DNA from: Motacilla alba alba
Lineage: Eukaryota; Chordata; Aves; Passeriformes; Motacillidae
Length of the DNA stretch: 64,000 nt
Reading direction: 5' to 3'
NCBI RefSeq assembly: GCF_015832195.1
Contig: NC_052026.1
Span: 17,889,013-17,953,012 of the forward strand
The notes beneath the pieces are model-generated. The model saw only the letters and a program-made list of their open reading frames with translations, did not search any database and was not told the origin of the DNA. The position numbers and the translations under genes were made by a program. Positions 11,501 through 23,500 of this stretch are shown here, piece by piece. Every line of letters begins with the position of its first letter. Within the stretch, counting starts at the first letter, position 1.

Positions 11501-14500
11501 AGAAACCAGTTGGGTGTGGTATTTTTACCCTTTTTTATTTTAAAAAAGTCTCCTTTAGCCTGTCTGGCAGCAAGATTGAAGTTGATATGTGACCTGTTTG
11601 CTTCTCATTTAGTCAGGTTAATAGATCAATGCAGAAAAGCAATTAACATCTTTATAATTTGTTCATTAAATCATAATATGTTGGTATTGCATGGACAAGT
11701 CAGACATCAACATGCATTGAATGTTTGTACCTCCTCATTTGATATTAAAAAATGCAGATTCTTGTTCCTTTCACATTTTTAGAGCTAAAATATTTGTTAG
11801 CAAATTCTTCGAGAAAACATCCAGAACTGCAAAACTTTTATATTGACAATCATATATCAAAATATTCCCTGCTAGATTGTTTTCCCAGAGGATTATTTCC
11901 TTATGTGTGTGAATAACTTCTTTTCTGGGAACTGTTGGTTGCTTTTTGTTGTGGTTAAAAAAATCCACCTCATTTTTAGTGAGTCTGTGATGTACTTGAA
12001 AATATGTATTTGTTGATGTCATGCATAATGTAAGTTCCACAAAATCTTTAAAGTTTAGTGCTTTATCCACTTAATTCTTTTGGAATTAATGCCTAGTGTT
12101 GTTTGGTTCTGTAGTAAGTCTGAAAAATTGAAAGTGTGTGTTTTAACCCCTATAATTGAGGAAACACAAAATATTGAAATGCAGTGTCTTTGAAACAGTA
12201 GCATACATATCATAAAGACCTGCAGAGCTTTAAATTGTCAGTTTACCTTCAAAATTCCTGAAACTGTTTAATTAATTTCATATCTTTACTCAGTAGTTAC
12301 AGAAATAGTTGCAGCTGAAGTATTCAGTGTTACCACTTAGCACACAGACATTATAACAATAAATAAATTTCAGGAAATTGCAGAACGTGGTGACTGAAAA
12401 TATTTTGTGATACTGCAGCCTGCCATAAGAATATTTCTTTAGTTCCAGGGCAAATAAATAAATCAATAAAACAAAAAAAACTGTTCATAAATTTTCAGTA
12501 CAACTTCTGTGTACAAGTTGAACGCTGATCTATGTTGAGTAATGTGTTGTATTTTGTGTCATAAAATCCTGGATTCATGTATATCATTACTCTCACATGG
12601 TAATACATTTAATTGTGATAAAAACAAGAAGTTATAAGTGAGCCTGGAGGCTCAAAAACTTTAATTGCAGTGTTCCATGCAATTAATAAATATATTTTTC
12701 AGTTATTAAGGATTATGATAAATGTTTGGTTATGATAAGTCACACCAGAAAAACCAAACCCAGCTCCTCAAAAAGCAAACCTTACATATGGGAAAGTTAA
12801 AAAGGCAAAAGCTTGGATTTTGCAATTGTCAGTTGAATAGACTGGCTTGAAAAAAGTGTGGAATTAAGTCTTACACCATATCTTATAGGCAATTATCCAG
12901 TAATTAATTTAATACAGATTATTCCTATAGACCTTGGACTTTAATAGTTTTTCTTATGAGGGGAATTTAATTGGGATTATGTGCAGGATTCTGCAGTGAT
13001 TTGGAAATTACATAACTCTGGTTGAGAAAACCTGAATCATGCTCTGCTATCTTTAAGAAAATGATCTTTTGAAAGTTGTCACGGTTGAGAATGAGAATTC
13101 CTCTTGTTTGGGAGCGTACTTTGTTTGAGTTATGGCAAAATAGGGGAGTTGTTTGAGTTATGGCAAAATAGGGGAGTGTTTTGTTGCTTTTGTGGCTTTT
13201 TGATTCAATGTGATTCTCTGACTGAGATCTGCTTTCTCTTGTCCAGGGGAAGAGTACCAGAGAATTGAATTTGGTGTTAATGAAGTTATTGAGACTCAGA
13301 CATCTGTCCTAAATAACACCGACTACAGTATTTCAAGTACTCTGAATCCTCAGGCTCCAGAATTCATTCTCAGCTGTGCACCTGCTCAGAAAACCCCAGA
13401 TGATGCTCTCAACGACACAAACTACAACTCCATTGACTGCCAGTTCAGTGACCCCACCCTGGCTCTGGACAGCGGCTCCAACGCCGAAAACGACGCCTTG
13501 GCTGGGGGCCTCGGGCAGAGGGAGCGGAAGAAGAAGAAAAAAAGACCCCCTGGATACTACAGTTACTTGGAAGATGTCCCTGACGGCGTGGCTGCCCCGG
13601 AGGCGCTGGTGAACGGCCACGCCTCGGCCGCGGGACTCAACAGCCTGAGCGCGGAGGACACGGAGCTGGCAGGAGACCTCCCCTCCCTGGCCACGCCGAG
13701 GACTTGCAGCAGCCCCGCCAGCTCCGTGGACTTCCTGGCCGGAGCTGCGTGTGCCGAGCCCGGCCCCGGCGCCGCAGCCCCCGGCAGGACTGCCGGGCAG
13801 CCCGAGGTATGCCGCCTTGCTCATTCTGAACAGTTCTGCCTCCCCTCGGAGGCCGTCAGAGAGAGCCCCCTAAGGACAGCTGTTGTACAGGCTTATGCTG
13901 GTACTGATACTACTGAAACTCTTGGCGTTACTAATGGACAAACACTTGAATCCTCTGGTGAGGACACAGCTGCCAATGGGGTAGAATTGCACACTGTGGA
14001 AAGCACTGACTCAGACCAAGCTAAGCCTGAGGAAGCTTCACCTACTACTGAGGCAACGGTCCCGCTTGCAGGATCAGTCCCTGTTAATCAGCCTGCGAAA
14101 TCGTGGGCTAGTCTTTTTCACAATTCCAAGCCCTCTGCTTCCACATCTGTGGTCTATGTTGAGACTAAGTATACCCCTCCTGCCACATCTCCTCTGGTCC
14201 CTGAAAAACAGGTTGAAGTCAAAGAGGGACCTGTTCCAGTTTCAGAGGATCCCGTAGCCATAAAGATTGCAGGTATAGTTGATACACACGAGTGGATGTT
14301 ACACTGCGAGGGTATTAGCTCTGCTTGTAAACAGGAGTGTGCAATATTGATAGAGAACATTCCTCCGGTAACGAGCTGACTGTTCAAACACTGCATGAGG
14401 GATGTCATTTGAATGAGCCAGTTTGTATCCCCCCGAGTAAACATTCCAACCAGGCATTGCCATGTCATTATCCCAGACACAGGGAAACTATTGCTGCTTG

Positions 14501-17500
14501 TCAAACAACTTGTCTTACAGTCTGTGGAAGTGATCTGTGGTTTCAAATAGGCTGTGTGCTGTGACAAAAAGGAGAGTATGTTAGGTTTGTTCAGAAAACG
14601 GTATGTTATGTTATCCAGTACTTATAATTTTGTAGTATTTCATTACAAGAACAGTATTACTATGTTTATTCCAAAGTAGCTGAAATTCCTGGGCACTAAA
14701 CAGCAGTTCAAGTGTAATGGCTACATAGGTCTTGCTTCAGAAATTTCAATTTAGGAAATACCATATTTACTAATATGCTTCTTGAGGGGTCTGTCCCTCC
14801 AATTTAACTGTTATAAACAGTATTGCTTTATCTATAACCAATGCTCGCTGTTCCCAGTTCAAGAATAACCCTAAGGAGCTGTCCAGAGGGGGCCTCAGGA
14901 CAGGGATTGAGTGATACAAAAGCTTTGACTCTTGGTCCTGTCATATTTGTGGTCCTAATGGGAAGTGCTAGAAACTGCAGGAGGCTGGTTGTGCAGATGC
15001 AGCCTGGAATGGTGAAGTTCTCCCAGCTTGGGTGCATTTTGTGTCGCTGACTCACCAGTGTTGGAACCAAAGTAATTATTTTAAATCTGTGAAGCGGTCA
15101 GTGTGTGAGATGGCTTTGTGCAGAGTCCTGCTGTTTATGCTACAAGCTAATTTGCAGGCACAATGCTGTTTTGAAAGTGACAGCTTCAAGTCAGGTTTCC
15201 ACTCTGGACAGAAGCTGACCTGGAGATGATGTCCAGAGTGCCCAGAATTGTGTGCTGCCTCTCCTCCCCTCCTTACTCAGCAATGGTTTCATTACTCAGA
15301 ATTGTCTGTTGAGAGAAAAGCTGTCAGAATAATTTATATTTCAGTGTATATTTCACTTAGGTGTCACAAACACTGTATTAAAACAATATATATATATATA
15401 AAAGCAGGTGATTAGAGTCTGTATGAACCCATGTGGAGAATGTTGTCTTAAAATCTCAAGCTATCATTTGGTAATGATTTTTAACTTAAAACTTTTGTGA
15501 CCATCATAAAGGTAGGATTGCTTGCCATAAATGGAATAGGTTTTTTCTCTTGTCTAAGTTGTCCCAGCTGTAAGTTAACTTTCTAGACTTTCACTCTTTC
15601 TGTACTATTTTTTGCCACCAGGTGGGAGCAGAGCTTTTTATTCTGTCTTCACTGTAGTAAAATACAAATGAAACTTCTACCCAGTTTTCTTCTGCACCTT
15701 CACTGTTAGCTTGCTGTTTGGGCAGAAGAGTAATCTGAGTATAGATAAAAGGAATTCTGCTCATTGTAGCTGATTTAGTAGGAGTTATTGCTGCAATTCC
15801 TGTAATTCAGATGATGCTGATTTTGTTGTAAAATGTTTACTTGAATATCTGAATGCTATGTGATCAGTGCTCTGCTCTGTGGAAAAAGGTGTTTTCTTTA
15901 ATTTTATTATATGTACTTGAGTATTCTCTGTCCTGTTTGAAAAACAGGTACCTGAGTGCTTTGTTCATCCACCCACACTCAAAAATGTGTTACAAGAATT
16001 CCAGTTCATGATTTCCAGGCAGATCATTTGCTCTGTTCTGTGTATATCTAATTTCACATCTCCTGCCTCAGTGATCATCACTGTGTGAGAGTCTGTGTGT
16101 TGGTCAGGTGTGTTCCTGTTCCTTGTTTTCCCCGTGGCTGAGTTGAGATCCCTCTGTTGGATTTGCTGGGAATTCAGCAGCTTCAGCTCCTGCCGGTGGG
16201 AATGAATTTTTGACCACAAGTAGCATGGGGTGCTGGACACAGGTAAACTCTACACCTGAAGTATCTTGAGTTAGCAGGCAAAATTAACCAATCAAATGCT
16301 GGAATGCCAAGGTCCTTCTGCACAGTTTTTATTTAGAACAGGTGCTCAGCACACAAGAAAAGTTGCTTTTCCAGGCACAAACTGTTGGTCTGTACTTTAA
16401 TTTCACCAGTTATTGCAAGGGAGGTTAATGATTCACAGGCACCCTGAAGATAATTTAATGCTGCTTAATTCAGCCTGCAGAGATCTGTGGTTCATTTAGC
16501 CTCAAAGACAGAAGCTACACAAGGTAAGGAGATGATCAGGACTAGAAAATAAATAGAACAGACAAATTTCATGTTGATCTTGAGGAGAAACAAACACAGG
16601 AGAGGTAATTTTAGCAAGTGTCCAAGATGTCTTTGCTGTGCAGGTGCTGCACTTGCTGTGTAGAAAGGGACAAATGCAGTATTTGTGTTCCACAGCCTAA
16701 TTTAGATGCTAGGACAAACATTTTAATAATTAATATCTAAGGGATAGTAAGGTTATAAATCATGTTGGTAAAAAGAGTCTTCAAGGCTTTACTTGCCACA
16801 TTTCACAGTTTGTCGCCTACGATTATAACCTGATAATAATGCTTTATATAGTGTTGGAAATAAGCTAAGGAAATAAGTGATTGGAAAAATACCAATTCTC
16901 TGAGTAGTCTTATAACTCTTCTTTGGTGATCTTAGAAAAAATTGCAGTGAGAGAATCTAAAACAATATTCTGAATCATGTTCTCTCGCAGTGTTTTCACT
17001 GTGGCTGATGGAGGTAACAGTGCCCATAAAATCTGTTTACAGCGGGCAGGATTGCAGATGAATCAAAGAACAGAAACTTGTAAGATCTGACTAAATCTGG
17101 AATGATTTTAAATTAGGAGGAAGGGAATCCAATAAATCCAAGTATGGAAGGCACCAGAACAGAAACCAAATGAGAGTACGTGGTGAAGAACTAATGGTAG
17201 ACATATTAGAGAAAAAGATCTGGAAGTTGTAGGGAATTGATGAGCGTCTTCAGTGCAGCTGAAGAAGACAAAGTTCCTTTTCCCCAGTGTGTGTTAGTAC
17301 CAGTTGACATGGAATACATGGAAAAGAACTAATTCTGCTGTTGCTGTGGAGGACTTGATGCAATGGCAGTCTTTGGGCATTCCTTCTGAAGGAAAATTTC
17401 ATGGTGCAGCAGCAAAAATGGAAATAAGATTTAAAAACCATGTGGGCAAAAATGAAATATTCAGAGTTAATTTGTGTCAGATGATATTGTTGGTGTGGCC

Positions 17501-20500
17501 ATGGTTGTAAATCCAAATTTACAAAACAAATTCGTAAAGAAGATGGTGATTCACAGTTCTGCCAAGGCTAGTGGTAAAATGAAGTTAATTCAGATGGTAA
17601 GAAAGGTGTTCCAGTGTTCTATAGTGGAAGATTTCTTTCTCATTGTAAAGGTAGGTGAATGCTAGAGCAAGGAGTTGTGGAGACACCCAGGGTCTGGGAG
17701 TTTTATAAACTCCAGAAATGCAGCCTTTGGTGCATTCTTACAGAAATGTTTTTGTTTAGGGTCACCCAGCAGTGTTTTTCCTGGGACTTTTTGGGCATTG
17801 TCCAGATTTGAGGAAAGATCAGAGTGACAAGAGACAATATTCTCTAAATCAGGGCCTTAAGCCAAGTGTTCAGCTCCTGACTTGTAACCACCCTTGTCTC
17901 TTCAGCATGGACACCATATCCAGGGGGCTTCTCTTGCCTTAAACTCTGGGTTTGCTTTCTTAGGAGATCACCTTGTTAAAAAAAAATTGAGAGGTAATTG
18001 TAATAACAAAACCCAATGAATGAACTTCAGCAAGATGCTTTCTGTTTACAACAGAAGTATCTAAACATTTTCTCATTTCACAAGTCAGTACCTTCCAAAA
18101 AAAAAGTTTTCTGGATAATGACATGAGCTTTCCATCAGGTTTTGTAATTGTAACATTTTCTCACGGTTGTAAGTCTGTTTTTCTTCTGATACCCTGGTAA
18201 AAGTTCTTTAGTTACTGTGTGTTAGGTGTGAGCTGGAAATGTGCTCTTGGATGTAATTGCTGTAGACAAACCCAAGTCTTTGTTAAAAGAAGCAAAACTC
18301 CCAGGAATTGCACTGGAGCCTGTTCACGAAGCAGCTTTGTGACCACAAGAGGATGCTAAAGGTCCTCTTAATATCTTTATTGAGCATGATGCAAAAATGG
18401 GGAAGAAAAGAGTTAATGTAAAAAGGTATTGATAGACATGAAAAATAGAAACTTTTTCTGTTACTTTTATCCTTATTTGCAACAATGGTGAATTATGTTA
18501 AGAGAAATATTGTGTGTGAGCACAGTTCAAATGTTGCTGCTCTAACAATACATTCTGAAGTACTTTAGCAGTAATTTATTAACGTATTTTAGCCTTCACT
18601 AGAAAAAATCTTATTCTTCATCTGTGGTGCCTCATCTTTCATTTGCATATCTTTGTTGTCTGCTCTTTCAGGTGGCACGTTCTTTATGTAATAGACAACT
18701 GAATTAAACTTTTTTTTTGGTCAATTTTGTTTGCTTAGAACTGATGTTATCTGCAGGAAATATGATCTTGTAGATAGGGAGATATCTTGGCAATAGAAGG
18801 ATGTGGATTTTTTTGCAGTTCTGCCATCTCTGCTTACTTTCAGCTTTGTACCTCTGCTTTTGTACCTACACCATGTTATTTTATTTTGTTAGTCCTGTAG
18901 TGAACAGCTCAAATTCTTTCAGGTTACAGCATGTCAGAGCTTTAGAGCCCCTCACATTTATTATTAAAAAATTAACCCCACTGGTAAACAATTGCTATAT
19001 TTAGTTGAAATTCGCATTTTGTCTTGTATACACCTTATTTTGCAAGTTTAAAGTATATGAGCTCCAATATTTTCTTTGAACAGTTCTTATTTAGGTTTCT
19101 AAATCACAGGTCAGGATTCCTGGAAAAGCTCCCTTTGTTGCTCTTGGTTTCATAACTGGGACAGACTAATGTGCAGTGGTTTCTGAGTTTTAAACTAGGG
19201 TTTTGAAAGCAGGAAAGAGTAGGAATTACATTATGTAAGCTGTTATCTCATAGATTCTGTAAGTGTTAAATAAAACAGCGTGTTCTGAAGAGCAGAGCAC
19301 ATCAGTCTGTGTGCTTGCCCTGAGATGATTTTGTTGTAAAATAGTGGATGGTGAAACTTCTGAACTGAGACTGCTGCGTTGGCTTCATCCCTCTTCAAAG
19401 CAGGAGAATGTGGGAAATACTTCATAAAACTGGTGACAAGTGATTCCAGCTAATGGCATTTTATATCTGTGTATGTATCTATGTAGCAATATAAATAAAA
19501 TATCTAGATTTAGGAAAACAAACACCCAAATCTATAGGTCTTGCTTTGGAATGACAGTGATCAGTTTCGTATCAGCATCTCCTGATCTGAATCCCGGGAT
19601 CTTCGGTGGAAGAGAAACGTCTGGTTTGGAATGGGAGCAGTGGGTAAATGGAGTGGAAATCATCTGCTGAAGGTTCTGGGAATCATGTTCATTGATTTGA
19701 ATTACTGTGTAACGCTGCAGCAGATATTTGTTTGATGGCCACGAGAGTTTTGTTGATGCTCAATTTACTGTTTCTCATTCTGCAGAAATACTGGAAAATG
19801 TAAGACTAATACATAAACCAGTGTCTTTGCAACCCCGAGGGCTGATCAACAAAGGAAACTGGTGCTACATCAATGCTGTATCCTTCCCTGGGAAAAAAAT
19901 AATGCTCTTAAGTTGATATTTTTATATTATATCTGTCAGAGTTTTTTTGGATTGTTCTGGTAAGTATTTTATAAAAGTGTTTTGTTTTCCCAGATCCTGC
20001 TCCTGTGGTTAAAATGTTGAAGTGTAGCAGACAGAAATCCAGGGGGATTTTGGATCATTGAACCCGGTGTGCAGTGTTCTCCTGCAATCCTGTTTGCAGT
20101 TTTCTACCTGTGTCAAAATATTTCAGAGCTGTAACTTCTCCTGACTGAAACCCTTGTGATTTCTAGCAGTGTTTCCCCATGACTCTGTGCATCCATTTAA
20201 ATGGTTATTTCTCTTTTGCACTTGAAGTAACTCTTTTTACACTTGGGCTTTGTTTTGCAGTTTTAAGTGGATCATTTGGGTTTGTGCTGAGCAGGTTGTC
20301 ACTGTTGTCTCATTTAATTTAAATTAATCCTACTAGAAGCTTACATATGGAAGATGAGTTTGCTCTTAATGAATTGGAGAATAACACTGGAATAGCAAGA
20401 ATAACTTTTACCCTGAGGAACAGAAAGCACCTTCCCTCCATGGTATATTATGATATTAATAAAAATGTTAATAATTAAGAAAAATTGTCTCCCATGTCAG

Positions 20501-23500
20501 CGAGGTGACACTTGGGATACTTCTAGTGCTGATACTGCTAGTGAAACATGTTAACACCAGTTTTAAGACTGACCATGGCAGATCCTAATAAACTATTTCT
20601 AAGCCAATGACTGCCTTAAATAAAGCTTTTATCTTACATAACCAGTTCTGCACTCATTTGGTTATATTTACTATATATCTTAACTCCCATTTTTTCAATC
20701 TTAAAGTTTTACATTGGAATTTATTACTCAGTTTTTGCACATTGTAGGGAATCAAATTAATCTCTCTCTTCATCTGTTAAGATCCATGCTTTACTTTGTC
20801 ATTTCCCTTCCCCTCCAGTTTTTTAGTGCATTTCTTCTGTTCACTGCTCTCACCAAGTTGTGATGTTTTGAGAGTATCATTCTTCCAGCATACCTGGAGT
20901 TTTCCAGGTTGCTCCTGACCCTTTGCAGTGCAGAATGTTTCACGTCTCAGTGGGTTTTGCTTTGGTTGCAGGGGTGACTCAGCACCTTTAAGTTTCAGCT
21001 GGTTTCTTCCATTCTTCTCAGAAAATGTGTTGCAGGTTATCTCCTGCCAATTTTCAAATGGTTAATTCTCTAAAGTTTTTCCTATGAAAGTTTTTTTCCT
21101 CTCCTGCTCTGGATGAAATGTTTCCTTACCCATGAATTAAAGTTTTTGCCATGATTAAAATGTCAGTGAAATGACTGCATGTTCCAAGATGCTGGGGGTT
21201 TTTTTAATGCAACTTCTGTACATTATTGGTCAATGTTGTGATTAAGCTTCATCCTCTTTTCCAGTTAAATTCTTGGATTGATCTACCTAATAAAAATGCA
21301 GCTCTGGTTTTTTTTTTTTTTTTTTTTTGCATATAATTGAGTATTTGGTTAATACACAGATGCCATTTTCTGCATATTTCCTTAATGCCACTGCATAGAC
21401 CCTGCAGGCCTTGGTTGCTTGCCCTCCAATGTATCATTTAATGAAGTCCATTCCAATGTATTCCAAATCACAGAGGCCGTGCACCTCCACACCAATGCTA
21501 GACAGTTTGTAAGTAGCTTGGGAAAAAAGGAATCCAACTCTGGGATCTGGCTAAACTCGTTCAGAAATACCTAACAATGCCTGTTGATAGAAGCTGATAT
21601 GTGTCCGGAGGTTTTTCATGTGTTTTTGAGTGACTTTTATAATGAACTTGATGTTTTACAAGTGCTTGGATTGTCAAGGAAGAGCATTCCTGTTGCCTTG
21701 GGAGTATCAGTTTTGTGTAGTGTTTAATGTGCAAAAATGAACTGTGAGAGGTGCAAGGACCAGCCCAACACCTGGGTTTCACTGCAATGATCAGTGAATT
21801 TTTATGTCTGAACTTCACCCAGATTTCGTGGTGATATTCTTTGATTTAATTTGTTTTGGCAGTCAGAATGACAATCTGCTAATTTTATTATTTGTTCTTC
21901 TAAGTGTTAATGTCCAGTTGCTTCCCTTCTGTTTCAGTGTTCGTTTAATGAATGAGTTCACTAATATGCCTGTACCTCCTAAAGCAAAGCAAGGTGAGTG
22001 GGAGCAGGGGCACAAAGCAGAAAATGACGGGGAGAAGCCTTTGGGGTAAAGATCTGCTTAGGGGGAGGTGTTGCACCTTGGATTTTTTCCTTCTGTTTGG
22101 CGCACCAAGTGTAGAAGTGCAATAAGAACAGTTGAAGGTTCACTTAATTGAGAAGATGCCTTTTAAGAACATGCCCTTTCTAAGAAAATCAATTGATACT
22201 CCCTCTATTTTTCTTCACTTCCTTCCTTACGTAGTTCCAACTGTTTGTTTATCAGATTGCTCAATTCTGCTCCTTAAATCCTGAACGCTCACTGATTTGG
22301 AACAAAAGGGGCCCATAACAGGTCCCTTAAGCAGTTGGAGATTGCCTGCAGGAATATTATCCTGGCTTCTCATTCCAGTGGGAAAACTTGAGACGTATCT
22401 GATTTCTCCTAATACATATTTAGGCTCAGTGCTGATTATGAAGTGAGAAATAGCATATTTTTTGATGCAAATAAATGATCTTGAAGGTTTCAGTTGTTTA
22501 ATCTTAATTTTAAGCCAAATCTGTTGTATTGCAAACTTGTAGAAACAAGCACATTCCTGAAACTATTCTTTATGTAACATGATAAGGAAATATCAGGAGG
22601 AGCTGGTTGTTCCAGTGATTTCCAAACGGTTCAGACATTTCTGTGGTTTCTTTCTGTGAAACAAATCTTACTGGCTTATGCAACTTATTTTACTTGTAGG
22701 TCATTTGCTTGTGTAGTTTTCAAGTACAGTTCTGAGGCCTTGTATTGCCATTAGGTGGAACATTTTGTCAGGCTGCTCTTGAGGTTTTTATTCTGCAGGG
22801 AGCAAAAGGGATCTGTTAGAAATGCAGATACACAGAAGGTTTAAGGATGTGTTCTTCGAGTACAAAAGAAATGCAAAAATGCAAATAGCACTAAAAGGTT
22901 TTTTTTTAATGATGGCTGTTGATATTCTTGTTAATCTTCTTAAAACTTTTCCCGACTATCTGTGAGTTTATGCAGGGTGATATGTTTTAAAGCAATAAGA
23001 GTTGTGTCTTAAAACTTCTGAGCTCAAGACCCCAAAATTACAATTAAACCATTAGTAAAAAAAGTGCTGGACTCCAAAGCTAGTGATGTGTGAAGAGACT
23101 ATTAAGGTATAAGGTAAAAAACCTTTTATTTATTATTACTTACATTCATTCTCTTTCACCTTGCAGCTTTAGGTGATAAAATAGTGAGAGACATCCGACC
23201 AGGAGCTGCCTTTGAACCAACCTACATTTACAGGCTCTTGACGGTTATAAAGTCAAGTCTGTCAGAAAAGGTGGGACTTCAAATCCTTGACTTGTGCATT
23301 GCAGGGAGTCCCAGTCCTTAAAACTCTGCAAAGCCAAACCTCAGGCTCTGCTCAAATGCCACTAAAATCAGCTCATTGAGAGTTCATGGTAATGAAGCTA
23401 GACTGTCTTGCGACCTGAATTACAGGAAAATCTTAATTACAGGTTTGGCAGTTTGATATGTCAGAATAATGGAAAAATTACTGTTGGAATGGAACATCTC

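Noticed and set aside
15385..15400. (TA)n run as a regulatory element
   Set aside because: Short simple repeat in an intron with no supporting context.
17250..17665. Overlapping frames suggesting a possible processed pseudogene in USP10 intron 4
   Set aside because: No parent protein recognised, no poly-A tail or target-site duplication; treated as unique intronic sequence.
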